Shown one piece after another: positions 8,057-16,055 of a stretch of DNA of 64,000 nucleotides (positions are counted from its first letter, which is position 1; every line of letters starts with the position of its first letter). The notes beneath the pieces were generated by a model, which ran no database searches, had not been told where the DNA came from, and saw nothing but the letters and a program-made list of their open reading frames with translations. This stretch comes from Bradyrhizobium sp. Ghvi (GTDB taxonomy: Bacteria; Pseudomonadota; Alphaproteobacteria; Rhizobiales; Xanthobacteraceae): the NCBI RefSeq assembly GCF_900115265.1, contig NZ_FOVU01000005.1, positions 737,311-801,310 on the forward strand, in the 5' to 3' direction. The position numbers and the translations under genes are program-made.

Positions 8057-9172
8057 ATGCGCATCGGTGTGCCCAAGGAGATCAAGGTCCAGGAATATCG
8101 CGTCGGGCTCACCCCGGGGGCTGTTCGCGAATATGTCGCAGCCGGGCACCAGGTGACGGTCGAGACCGGCGCCGGCGGCGGCGTCGGCGCCTCCGACGAG
8201 GTGTACCAGCGGGCAGGGGCCTCCATTGCCGCGAACGCGCGCGACGTCTTCGCTAAATCCGACATGATCGTGAAGGTGAAGGAGCCGCAGCAGAGCGAAT
8301 GGGCCCAGCTCCGCGAAAGCCAGATCCTGTTTACTTACCTCCATCTCGCGCCGGACCCTGATCAGGCCAAGGGCCTGCTCGCCTCCGGCTGTACTGCGAT
8401 CGCTTATGAGACCGTCACCGACGCGGCCGGCCACCTCCCCCTGCTCGCGCCGATGAGCGAAGTCGCCGGCCGCCTCGCCATCGAGGCCGCCGGCGCCGCG
8501 CTCAAGCGGTCGGCTGGCGGTCGCGGGCTGCTGCTCGGCGGCGTCCCAGGCGTGCAGCCGGCGCGCGTTGTCGTTCTCGGCGGCGGTGTCGTGGGAACGC
8601 AGGCCGCGCGCATGGCCGCGGGCCTCGGTGCCGAAGTCACCTTGATCGACCGCTCAATCCCGCGCTTGCGTGAGCTTGATGATCTCTTCACCGGTCGCGT
8701 CCGCACCCGCTTCTCCACAATCGAGTCGGTCGAGGAGGAGGTGTTCGCAGCCGACGTCGTGATCGGCGCCGTGCTGGTGCCGGGCGCGAGTGCGCCGAAG
8801 CTCGTCACGCGCGCAATGCTCAAATCGATGCGGCCGGGCGCCGTGCTCGTGGACGTGGCGATCGACCAGGGCGGCTGCTTCGAGACTTCGCATGCGACCA
8901 CGCATACCGCGCCGACCTACGAGGTCGATGGCGTCGTGCATTATTGCGTCGCCAATATGCCTGGCGCGGTGCCGGTGACGTCGAGCCAGGCGCTGAACAA
9001 TGCGACGCTGCCGTTCGGCTTGATGCTCGCCAATAAGGGATTTGCGGCGGTGCTGGAAAATCCTCACTTGCGCAACGGGCTGAACGTGCATCGCGGTCGC
9101 ATCACCAACAAGGCGGTGGCCGAGAGTCTCGGGATGGAGTTCGCGCCGGTCGGGAGTGGGCTCGCGGCGTAG
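8057..9172 (+). CDS. ald: Alanine dehydrogenase
   Basis: A protein of 371 aa, the exact usual length for Ald. It catalyses NAD-linked reversible oxidative deamination of L-alanine to pyruvate and ammonia in the cytoplasm. The N-terminal MRIGVPKEIKVQEYRVG signature is present, as are the substrate/catalytic residues K75 (IVKVKEP) and H96 (FTYLHLA). The NAD-binding glycine motif is VVVLGGGVVGTQAA (about 174-187), and the family-typical TRAMLKSMRPGAVLVDVAIDQGG follows. A ribosome site overlaps 8043-8056. It is divergent from an Lrp/AsnC regulator, the usual arrangement for ald/aldR. Confidence 0.96.
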   Translation: MRIGVPKEIKVQEYRVGLTPGAVREYVAAGHQVTVETGAGGGVGASDEVYQRAGASIAANARDVFAKSDMIVKVKEPQQSEWAQLRESQILFTYLHLAPDPDQAKGLLASGCTAIAYETVTDAAGHLPLLAPMSEVAGRLAIEAAGAALKRSAGGRGLLLGGVPGVQPARVVVLGGGVVGTQAARMAAGLGAEVTLIDRSIPRLRELDDLFTGRVRTRFSTIESVEEEVFAADVVIGAVLVPGASAPKLVTRAMLKSMRPGAVLVDVAIDQGGCFETSHATTHTAPTYEVDGVVHYCVANMPGAVPVTSSQALNNATLPFGLMLANKGFAAVLENPHLRNGLNVHRGRITNKAVAESLGMEFAPVGSGLAA

Positions 9173-9183
9173 AGCCTTCAGAT

Positions 9184-9690
9184 CTACGCCGTCGTCAGCC
9201 GGTACTGCCGCACGTCCGGGTCATGCGTCATCCGCCAGTAGTCGACGAACCGCCACGGCATCGCCGAGAACACGCGGCCGCTGGCGTTGCGGCAATAGGT
9301 GCTCATGCCCGGATGGGTCCAGATCATCGCCTCGTGCTCGGCATCGACCTTGCGGACGTCGTCATCCAGCACATCAGGGCGAACGTCGATGGCAACTCGG
9401 GTCCTGCCCACGGCGGCAGCGTCATTGTTGGCCCAGGCTCGGCGCAAATTCTTGGCGTCGTGACCGCTGATGTTGAGACGCGCGGCCATCTCGGTGAGCA
9501 TGAAGCCGGTGGCGACGACGATGATGTCGGCGGGACGGCGCGTGCCGGTAACGATGCCACTTTGGTCGAAATGGTCGATCGTGTCGGTGACAAGCTCGAC
9601 ATGGTCCCGCGTCAGGGTCTTGATTGTCGAGCAAGATGCGCTTGCCGTAAGGCGGATAGGTCGGCCGCATTTTTCGATCAGTCGTCTACG
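9184..9690 (-). pseudogene. Remnant of a flavin-containing (Baeyer-Villiger type) monooxygenase
   Basis: The minus strand encodes the C-terminal part of a class B flavin monooxygenase in two frames. YPPYGKRILLDN (around 9633-9665) is in one frame, and TLTRDHVELVTDTIDHF through IVVATGFMLTEMAARLNI to the end WRFVDYWRMTHDPD is in another. The frames switch just after LLDN at about 9630, where the family normally has a few more residues before TLTRD, so a small deletion has occurred. The N-terminal FAD and NADPH domains are missing. The frame continues open upstream but does not resemble the family. It is inactive as a monooxygenase. Confidence 0.75.
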
Positions 9691-9853
9691 CGGTGTCTCC
9701 GGTGCCCCAATAGGGCCGAAGAAGAAAATTATTGCCCCGGGCCCGTCTGACGGAAGGAGTTTCCCCTCCGGAGGACAAAAACGCCAATCGCTTCCATTGC
9801 CGTTTGGGTCCGAAACGACGACATTCCTGTCAGGATTTGGTGGATTGACGGCC

Positions 9854-10072
9854 ATGGAACGTACTGGATTTGAGCCCTTCGGCGAGCGGCTGGTGTCCGC
9901 AACGGACACCCAGCCGCGGTCGCGTGCCTCAAAGGTCCTGCTGCGGGCCGGTACGGGCCTGTTTTGGTCGCTGGTCGCCGCCATCGTGTTCGCGCGGGCC
10001 GCGTTCTTCGAGCCGGGGGTCTATGACAGCTTCAGCCACGTGGCCTCGCTTGCCAAGAACTTGTTCTTCTAA
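9854..10072 (+). CDS. Small protein with one predicted membrane helix
   Basis: A possible protein of 72 aa. The N-terminal half is polar. A hydrophobic segment at about 30-52 (VLLRAGTGLFWSLVAAIVFARAAFF) would form a single transmembrane helix, and a short aromatic tail follows. No family recognised. The ATG at 9854 has only a weak ribosome site, and the frame is open further upstream over the monooxygenase remnant. A hairpin follows at 10107-10132. It could be a real small membrane protein or a chance frame. Confidence 0.45.
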   Translation: MERTGFEPFGERLVSATDTQPRSRASKVLLRAGTGLFWSLVAAIVFARAAFFEPGVYDSFSHVASLAKNLFF

Positions 10073-10106
10073 GACCGACTTGCCAGTCTGAAACCGGATT
10101 ATTCCA

Positions 10107-10132
10107 GGCCGAGGATCAAACTTCCCTCGGCC
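10107..10132. terminator. Possible terminator hairpin
   Basis: GGCCGAGG and CCTCGGCC form an 8-bp stem with a 10-nt loop between the small membrane protein and yeiH. No T-run follows, so this is tentative. Confidence 0.4.
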
Positions 10133-10203
10133 CTGATATGTCGAAAACTTATTCCCCAGCGGAAGAGTGCTGCGTATAAATCTTTCTCCTCAGGGAGAGA
10201 TTT

Positions 10204-11262
10204 GTGTCGCAGAATCAAGCATCCAGCCCGGCCGACGCCAAGCCCGCCACCGCTGCCAGTCGCGTGGTCGCGCTGATTCCCGGCATCCTCCTCTGTATGG
10301 CGGTCGCCGCCGTTTCGGCCCTGCTGGAACGGGCCGAGCTCGGCGTGTTCGAGCATCCCTATATCGAGGCGCTGGTGATGGCGATTCTGCTGGGGATGGC
10401 GCTGCGCAGTTTCTGGAGGCCGGCGCCGCGCTGGCAGGCCGGCATCGCCTTCAGCGCCAAGCAGCTGCTTGAAGTTGCGGTCATGCTGCTCGGCGCCTCC
10501 ATCAGCTTTGCCGCCATCGCGGCCTCGGGCATCGCGCTGCTGGCTTCGATTGCTGCGGTGGTCGTCGTCGCGCTCTGCGTCTCCTTCGGTCTTAGCCGGA
10601 TGCTTGGGCTGTCGACGCGGTTGTCGATCCTGATTGCCTGTGGCAACTCGATCTGCGGCAATTCGGCGATCGCGGCAGTGGCGCCGATTATCGGCGCCAA
10701 CAGCGACGAGATCGCTTCCTCGATCTCTTTCACTGCGATTCTCGGCGTGATGATGGTGCTGGGCCTGCCGCTGCTGATCCCGCTGCTGCAGCTCACCGCC
10801 ACCCAATACGGCATCCTCGCAGGCCTGACCGTTTATGCCGTGCCTCAGGTGCTGGCGGCGACGGTACCGGCAGGCCTGATTTCCACGCAGATCGGCACTC
10901 TCGTGAAGCTGATGCGCGTCTTGATGCTCGGGCCCGTCGTCGTCGGCCTGTCTCTCGTCGCCGCGCGCTGGCAGGCGGATACCAAGAAGACCAATATTGG
11001 CTTCTTCCGCCTGGTGCCGTGGTTCATCCTCGGCTTTCTCGCGCTTGCGACGTTGCGCTCCCTCGAGATTGTGCCGGCGACCGTGGTGGGGCCGGTGACG
11101 AAGATCACGACCTTCCTGACGGTGGTGTCGATGGCCGCGCTTGGCCTCGGCGTCGACGTGCGCGTGCTTGCGAACGTCGGGGGCAGGGTGACAGCGGCGG
11201 TAACGCTGTCCCTGATGCTGCTGCTCGGAATCAGCATCGCGCTGGTGCACTGGTTCAAGTGA
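10204..11262 (+). CDS. yeiH: YeiH-family putative sulfate exporter
   Basis: A polytopic inner-membrane protein of 352 aa (about ten hydrophobic helices) of the UPF0324/YeiH family, annotated generically as putative sulfate exporters. The conserved ACGNSICGNSAIAAVAP segment (about 144-160) and the SFTAILGVMMVLGLPLL helix are characteristic. It begins at GTG 10204, with a GGGAGAG ribosome site just upstream. It converges on the NitT/TauT-type ABC operon. In taurine and sulfonate degraders a related exporter removes the sulfite or sulfate released, which fits a sulfur role for the neighbouring block, but this is context only. Confidence 0.85.
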   Translation: MSQNQASSPADAKPATAASRVVALIPGILLCMAVAAVSALLERAELGVFEHPYIEALVMAILLGMALRSFWRPAPRWQAGIAFSAKQLLEVAVMLLGASISFAAIAASGIALLASIAAVVVVALCVSFGLSRMLGLSTRLSILIACGNSICGNSAIAAVAPIIGANSDEIASSISFTAILGVMMVLGLPLLIPLLQLTATQYGILAGLTVYAVPQVLAATVPAGLISTQIGTLVKLMRVLMLGPVVVGLSLVAARWQADTKKTNIGFFRLVPWFILGFLALATLRSLEIVPATVVGPVTKITTFLTVVSMAALGLGVDVRVLANVGGRVTAAVTLSLMLLLGISIALVHWFK

Positions 11263-11283
11263 GGAACGCGGAGCTGCGGCCTC

Positions 11284-11316
11284 CTCTCTCTCCTCTCCCT
11301 TGTAAGGGGAGAAGGG
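11284..11316. terminator. Hairpin between convergent yeiH and ABC operon
   Basis: A pyrimidine-rich CTCTCCCTT faces AAGGGGAGA across a GT loop (about 11293-11311), between convergent stops at 11262 and 11326. The stem is imperfect but well placed as a shared terminator. The sequence resembles the CTCTCC/GGAGAG palindromes at 30983-31124. Confidence 0.45.
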
Positions 11317-11325
11317 AAGTAAGGA

Positions 11326-12198
11326 TCAGATCACGTCTGCCAGTGAATGCCCATGTAGCTCGATGTTCAATCCCTGCATGCCCATATCGTTGATCTCGCC
11401 GCCCATCGCTTTCAGGCTTTCCTCGCGGATCAGCGACATCAACCCACGGCGCAGCGCCAGGAACTCCGACGACATCATCATCGATTGCTGCCGCGGCCGC
11501 TCCAGGGGAATCGGAATCTCCGCCTTGATCGAGCCAGGGCGGGCGGTCATGCAGTAGACGCGGTCGGACAGGAAGATCGCTTCGTCAATATCGTGGGTGA
11601 CGAACAGCACGGAGATCTTCAACCGCTGCCACATGTTGGTGAGGATCTGCTGCATGATGACCCGAGTTTGCGCATCCAGCGCGCCGAAGGGCTCGTCGAG
11701 CAACAGAACCTTCGGTCCTGTGGCGAGCGCGCGGACGATGCCGACGCGCTGCTTCATGCCGCCGGAGAGCTTTTCCGGATAATGCTTCTCGAACGCCTCG
11801 AGTCCAGCGAGCCCGAGCAGTGTGCGCGCGGCGCGCTCGCGCTGGGAACGCGGCATGCCGCGCATCTTCAGGCCGAACTCCACATTCTCCCGCACGGTCT
11901 TCCAGGGAAACAGCGAATATTGCTGGAACACCATGCCGCGTTCGGCGCTGGGGCCGTTCACGCGCTCACCGTCGACGGTGACAATGCCCGTTGTGGGCTT
12001 GAGGAATCCAGCGACTGCGTTGAGCAGCGTCGACTTCCCGCAGCCGGAGGGGCCGACGATCGAGACGAACTCGCCGGGGTTCACGTGGATCTGGGTATCC
12101 GTGACCGCCTGCACTGGACCTTCGATGCTGTCATAGCTGAGAGAGAAGTTCCTGACCTCGATATGGCCTTTCGATCCGCTCGCCAGAATCTCACTCAT
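11326..12198 (-). CDS. ABC transporter ATPase, NitT/TauT (SsuB/TauB/NrtD-like)
   Basis: A protein of 290 aa. Walker A is GPSGCGKST (49-57), the signature is LSGGMKQR, Walker B is LLLDEPFGALD, and the H-loop is THDIDEA. It energises uptake of a small anion such as a sulfonate, nitrate or related compound. The start at 12198 overlaps the permease stop by 4 bp. The C-terminal 40 residues (after ERPRQQSMMMSSEF) extend past the minimal domain, as in NrtC/TauB relatives. It is the last gene of the SBP-permease-ATPase operon. Confidence 0.9.
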   Translation of the reverse strand: MSEILASGSKGHIEVRNFSLSYDSIEGPVQAVTDTQIHVNPGEFVSIVGPSGCGKSTLLNAVAGFLKPTTGIVTVDGERVNGPSAERGMVFQQYSLFPWKTVRENVEFGLKMRGMPRSQRERAARTLLGLAGLEAFEKHYPEKLSGGMKQRVGIVRALATGPKVLLLDEPFGALDAQTRVIMQQILTNMWQRLKISVLFVTHDIDEAIFLSDRVYCMTARPGSIKAEIPIPLERPRQQSMMMSSEFLALRRGLMSLIREESLKAMGGEINDMGMQGLNIELHGHSLADVI

Positions 12199-13109
12199 CT
12201 CGTCGACCTCCACGGCATCACCAGATGTCCCGCGCCCCGGATGAGCACGCTTGATCCGAGCCCGAGCACACCGATCGCGATCATGCCGAGTGCGATGTCG
12301 GCATACTGAACCAGCGAATAGGCTTCCCACGTGAAGTAGCCGATGCCGTACTGACCCGAGATCATCTCGGCCGCGATCAGGGAGACCCAGGCGACGCCCA
12401 TGCCGACGGTGAGGCCGGTGAAGATGTGCGGCAACGAGGCGGGGAAGTAGACCTCCCGGAAGATCGCTCGCTCCCGCGCGCCAAGACATTGCGCAGCGCG
12501 CACCAGCACGGGATCGACCAGCGACATGCCGTGCAGCGTGTTGACCAGGATCGGGAAGAACGATCCGAGGAAGGTGATGAAGACGATGCTCTGCTCGTTG
12601 GTCGGCCAAAGCATGATCGCCATCGGCACCCAGGCGATCGCCGGGATCGGCCGCAGCACTTCAGCGACCGGGAAGACGACCTCGTGCACCAGCTTGAAGC
12701 GTCCCATGACCAGGCCGAGCGGCACCCCGACGATCGCCGCAAGCGAGAAGCCGATGAAGATGCGCCGGCAGCTCAGCACGACGTGCATCAGAAAGTGGGG
12801 ATCGTGAATCGCCTTGGTGAAGCTCGCATAGACCGCGAGCGGCGAGGGCACATTGGTGAAGCGCACGAAGAACACGACGCGATAGGTCGTGAGCAGGTGC
12901 CAGATCAGCAGGAAAGCGAGCAGCGAGATCACGCCGATCGCGGTGGCGCGCAGCCGGCCCTGGTTCAGTCGGTACCAGCGCAGCGCGAGCGTGCCGAATG
13001 AGGACGGTGTTGCGGGCGTTGTAGTGGCGGGCGGTGGGACCGCCTCTGGAAGTGCTGCTGTTGCCGGCATGTTGTCCTCGGGATGTCTGACGAGGGCGGG
13101 ACTGCTCAC
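12195..13109 (-). CDS. ABC transporter permease, NitT/TauT (SsuC-like)
   Basis: An inner-membrane protein of 304 aa with about six helices. The EAA loop region is around CLGARERAIFREVYFPASLPHIFTG, typical of SsuC/TauC. The GTG start at 13109 overlaps the upstream TGA by 4 bp and has GGAGG 6 bp ahead, which decides it over an ATG at 13070. The N-terminus is a proline/alanine-rich cytoplasmic tail of about 45 residues. It partners the ATPase and binding protein encoded either side. Confidence 0.9.
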   Translation of the reverse strand: MSSPALVRHPEDNMPATAALPEAVPPPATTTPATPSSFGTLALRWYRLNQGRLRATAIGVISLLAFLLIWHLLTTYRVVFFVRFTNVPSPLAVYASFTKAIHDPHFLMHVVLSCRRIFIGFSLAAIVGVPLGLVMGRFKLVHEVVFPVAEVLRPIPAIAWVPMAIMLWPTNEQSIVFITFLGSFFPILVNTLHGMSLVDPVLVRAAQCLGARERAIFREVYFPASLPHIFTGLTVGMGVAWVSLIAAEMISGQYGIGYFTWEAYSLVQYADIALGMIAIGVLGLGSSVLIRGAGHLVMPWRSTR

Positions 13110-14527
13110 GTCTTGCCTCCGCTCACGGCGGCCTTCACGGCGTCGTCGAAGCCGAGAACCTTGCCGCTGATCTTGGCGGCATAGGCCTCCGCATCCTTCT
13201 TGAGCAGGAACGGTGCGACGTCGCCATTGCCGACTGCGAAGAAGGCCTGGTCCGCGAACAGCTTGATGCCGCGACTGGTGTCGAAGACATAGGCGACGTT
13301 GATCTTCTTGCCCTTGGCCTTGTAGTCGGCATAAGCCCCGAGCGTGCAGGCAGCGGAGGAAAACGGCATAATGCCTGTGTCGTCGATCCAGACCTCGCCG
13401 GCCTTGCGCGGATCGGTGATCGGCTTCTTGCAGAAGGTGTCTTCGCCTGCGACTTCGTAGTTCTTGGTGCTCGCAAGCTGCGCGTCATAGTCCAGCTTCA
13501 TCTCGGAATAGGCCTTGCGGATATAGCTGTCGTCGACCCACTTCTTGGGATCGAACTCCTTCATGCGGCCGAGATTCTGCAGCACTTTGACGTCGGCGGT
13601 CGCGGCATCGACCAATGCCGGCTTGACGGTCGGATCAGTGGTCATGTTGCCGCCGGGGCCGAGGAAGATGTAGACGACCTCCTTGTTGATGCCGGTCCAT
13701 TCCTGGATCTTTTCGGCCGCGAGCTTGGGATCCTCGCGCAGCCATTGGTTGGCCGCGATCAGCGCCTTGAAGTAGGCGACGACGACTTCAGGGTATTTCT
13801 CGGCAAAATCGGTGCGGACCACGATGCCGTGGAAGGTCGGCAGATTCGTCTCGACGCCGTCGAAGATCTTTCGGGCGAAACCGCGGAATGGCAACAGCTC
13901 GGCGAACGGGACGAAGTCGGCATGTGCATCGATCTTCTTCTCCTGGAGATTGGTCGAGCCGACTTCTGGGCTTTGGCTGACGAGCTGGAAGAAGTCGCTC
14001 CCATAGCCGCGGTCTTGCATCGCCTTCAGCACCATGCCGTGCGCGGCGGAGCCGAAGGGCACGCTGACGAGCTTGCCCTTGAGATCGGCGAGATCGTAAT
14101 AGGGCGAGTCCTTGTGAACGACGATGCCGTTGCCGGAGCCTTCGAGGCTGTAGGCAGCGATGCCGATCAGCCGACTCTTGCTTTCGGGGTTACTCTCGAA
14201 GGTGAATCCGTTCACGATCAGCGGGTAGTCGCCCATCATGCCGATCTGCAGCTTGTTCGCCATCATCGCGTTGGTGACGGGCGGACCCGACGTAAAGTTC
14301 TGCCATTCCAGCTCGAACTTGATGTTGGTGTATTTGCCTGTCGTCGGGAGATATTTTTCGAGGAGATGAAGCTGGCGGATGACGACGCCGGCGGTCACGG
14401 TGTTGGTCGTGGTGTCCTGAGTCCCAATGCCGAGCGTGACGGTTTCCGCCGAGGCCGGCTGCGTGATCAGAAGCGCCAGCGACGTCATCGACATCGCGAT
14501 CGAGAACGTGGGAAGATGGCGGGCCAT
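13106..14527 (-). CDS. Periplasmic substrate-binding protein (NitT/TauT family) with C-terminal NosL-like domain
   Basis: A protein of 473 aa, against about 320-340 for SsuA/TauA. There is a signal peptide (about 1-30, LALLITQPASA), then a COG0715-type binding domain (about 31-350). The last 112 residues (362-473) look like NosL, the copper-binding accessory protein of nitrous oxide reductase. Matching features are a Cys near FCKKPIT, SSAACTLGAYADY, INVAYVFDTSRG, DQAFFAVGNGDVAPF and DAEAYAAKISGKVLGFDDAV. The NosL likeness is my pattern match from memory and has not been searched. The ATG at 14527 is chosen over 14533 and 14539 because AGGA sits 5 nt upstream. First gene of the ABC operon. The ligand is unknown; redox neighbours suggest a sulfur or nitrogen oxyanion or an organic analogue. 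Confidence 0.85.
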   Translation of the reverse strand: MARHLPTFSIAMSMTSLALLITQPASAETVTLGIGTQDTTTNTVTAGVVIRQLHLLEKYLPTTGKYTNIKFELEWQNFTSGPPVTNAMMANKLQIGMMGDYPLIVNGFTFESNPESKSRLIGIAAYSLEGSGNGIVVHKDSPYYDLADLKGKLVSVPFGSAAHGMVLKAMQDRGYGSDFFQLVSQSPEVGSTNLQEKKIDAHADFVPFAELLPFRGFARKIFDGVETNLPTFHGIVVRTDFAEKYPEVVVAYFKALIAANQWLREDPKLAAEKIQEWTGINKEVVYIFLGPGGNMTTDPTVKPALVDAATADVKVLQNLGRMKEFDPKKWVDDSYIRKAYSEMKLDYDAQLASTKNYEVAGEDTFCKKPITDPRKAGEVWIDDTGIMPFSSAACTLGAYADYKAKGKKINVAYVFDTSRGIKLFADQAFFAVGNGDVAPFLLKKDAEAYAAKISGKVLGFDDAVKAAVSGGKT

Positions 14528-14611
14528 TCTCATCCTCATTCGGTTGGATGTGCTGTGGTTGCCATGATTGGAGGAGGGCCCGGACAGGGCAAATCCGGAA
14601 TGACCGCGGTA

Positions 14612-14623
14612 GTCGATTAGTTG
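14612..14623 (-). promoter_or_regulatory. AACTAAT motif upstream of the ABC binding-protein gene
   Basis: CAACTAATCGAC on the minus strand, about 85 bp before the start at 14527. It shares 11 bp with 15974-15984. Part of the repeated motif set of this block. Confidence 0.5.
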
Positions 14624-14707
14624 CCGGGAAAAGTTGATTGCATACTCCTTGGGCAGTCCTGCACTATAAAGCCGCTTGCCTGAGCATCGGCCTGGTCGCA
14701 AATTCTC

Positions 14708-15481
14708 TCAGTCGGATGCGTGGCCGCGCATCTCCTCCAGCACGTCGGTCCGGCAGACCACGATTTGCGAGCGCCTCGTCAGGACGATTCCTTTCTCCTG
14801 CATCCGCTTCAGGCTGATCGTGACCCATTGCCTGGTGGCGCCGACCATGTGGGCGATGTCGGCATGGGTGAAGGCCGCCGCGATCACGCGCCCGTCGGCG
14901 TCCGCGACGCCGTAGAGCTCGACGAGATGCAGGAGCAGATGCGCAAGGCGCTGCGTGATCGAACGCGTTCCGAGCATTTGCGCCAGTGCCGAATAGCATT
15001 TGCCCTTGAAGGTCAGGCCTTCAATCAACCCGATTGCAAGATTCGGGATCTCTGCGGCAAGCGATCGCAGCTCCTTTCCGGGCAGGTGCACGACGCTGCA
15101 ATTGCTGGATGCGACGCCGGACCATTGATGCACGGTGCCTTCGAACACTTCGGGTCCACCGACGAAATTGCCGACATGCCAGTAGGCGAGCGTGATCTCG
15201 CGCCCGAGTGGGGAGGTGTAGAACACGCGGATGCGTCCGCTCTCGATCAGCCAGATGCCGTCATGCTTGCCGCCCTGGCTGAACAGCGTCTGGCCACGAT
15301 TGAGCACTTTCCGCCGGCCCTGCTTCAGCACCAGCTCCCGCTCGCGTGGGGTGAGCTTGTCCATCAGCGGCGGCGGTCCGCCGATCCATTGCTGGTTCTC
15401 GGTGAGCAGGAGCGAGGAACCGCCTGCAGACCGGACCACCGGGGGAACGGTCCCGCGAACCACATTCGCCGCCTGCAACAT
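14708..15481 (-). CDS. Crp/Fnr-family transcriptional regulator
   Basis: A protein of 257 aa. It has an N-terminal extension (about 1-45), a cyclic-nucleotide-binding-like beta-barrel (RGQTLFSQGG...WLIESGRIRVFY...EITLAYWHVGNFVGG), a long dimer helix and a C-terminal winged HTH with FTHADIAHMVGATRQWVTISLKRMQEKGIV. No FNR-type N-terminal cysteine cluster is seen, so it is not an obvious Fe-S oxygen sensor. The start at 15481 has TGGAGG 7 bp upstream. It sits between the ABC operon and the redox genes and is the likely local regulator. An inverted repeat lies in its own leader. Confidence 0.9.
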   Translation of the reverse strand: MLQAANVVRGTVPPVVRSAGGSSLLLTENQQWIGGPPPLMDKLTPRERELVLKQGRRKVLNRGQTLFSQGGKHDGIWLIESGRIRVFYTSPLGREITLAYWHVGNFVGGPEVFEGTVHQWSGVASSNCSVVHLPGKELRSLAAEIPNLAIGLIEGLTFKGKCYSALAQMLGTRSITQRLAHLLLHLVELYGVADADGRVIAAAFTHADIAHMVGATRQWVTISLKRMQEKGIVLTRRSQIVVCRTDVLEEMRGHASD

Positions 15482-15492
15482 CGTCTGCCTCC

Positions 15493-15511
15493 AGAACGTT
15501 CAAACCGTTCT
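15493..15511. promoter_or_regulatory. Inverted repeat upstream of the Crp/Fnr gene
   Basis: AGAACG-N7-CGTTCT is centred about 21 bp before the ATG of the Crp/Fnr gene (minus strand), just upstream of its ribosome site. It is a plausible autoregulatory operator or a leader element. Confidence 0.4.
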
Positions 15512-15555
15512 AAAGAAGAGCAATGTCCGTGCCAGATGCGTGGGCAAACGGGTGC

Positions 15556-15861
15556 TTACCGCCCCGCCAGGCCCAGCAGATACGGTTTCGGGTAAATTCC
15601 CCGGTTGTGTCCATCCGAGAACGAGATGTTCAGGCCATATCCGAGATCACCGATCTCAGTGATAGCGATGCCCGGAAATGCTTCGGGGAAGCGCTCGTCG
15701 TAGCGAGCGCGGGTGCAGTGGGCGCATTTGCAGGAGAGGCGAAGTGTTTCGGCGGGAACGCCGAGCGCATCGCCCTCGGTCGTACGGATGAGGAGCGTCG
15801 TAAGGTCGGCGCTTGCTTCGTAATCGGCCACGGTCGGTGCAACCAATGCAGTCATGGTCAT
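15556..15861 (-). CDS. DUF971 / gamma-butyrobetaine hydroxylase N-terminal-like domain protein
   Basis: A stand-alone protein of 101 aa. The pattern VPAETLRLSCKCAHCTRAR followed by ITEIGDLGYGLNISFSDGHNRGIYPKPYLLGL matches DUF971, the small Zn- or Fe-S-associated domain found at the N-terminus of gamma-butyrobetaine hydroxylases. It also occurs near Mrp/ApbC Fe-S carriers. The CKCAHC cysteines are the likely metal ligands. The ATG at 15861 has GGAGG 6 bp upstream. It is divergent from the ferredoxin reductase gene and 74 bp upstream of the Crp gene, in the same direction. It may help assemble or sense metal for the neighbouring Fe-S/flavin enzymes; this is inference. Confidence 0.8.
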   Translation of the reverse strand: MTMTALVAPTVADYEASADLTTLLIRTTEGDALGVPAETLRLSCKCAHCTRARYDERFPEAFPGIAITEIGDLGYGLNISFSDGHNRGIYPKPYLLGLAGR

Positions 15862-16055
15862 GACGAACCTCCGACTTCTATCTATGTCGTGGTGGGCGTG
15901 CGCGAATAGCAACTAATTGCCGCCACGGGCATGACTACGCGCGTTCAGCTCGATCGCCGCCCGCGAAATGTGAAACTAATCGACCAGGAAACTCACTTCA
16001 GAATTGCCGGACTCTCTTCTCTTCGTGACCTTTGCGCTATCGAGAAGGAGAGATG
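15862..16055. promoter_or_regulatory. Divergent control region with two AACTAAT motifs
   Basis: A 194-bp gap between the DUF971 gene (-) and the ferredoxin reductase gene (+). CAACTAATTGC at 15910-15920 recurs exactly at 16852-16862 upstream of the AprA-like gene. AAACTAATCGAC at 15973-15984 recurs as CAACTAATCGAC on the minus strand at 14612-14623 upstream of the binding-protein gene. These repeats mark a likely common regulator. Confidence 0.55.

Noticed and set aside
10099..11250. Minus-strand frame of 383 codons opposite yeiH
   Set aside because: Gln/His/Arg-rich low-complexity translation with no family likeness; yeiH on the plus strand is clear.
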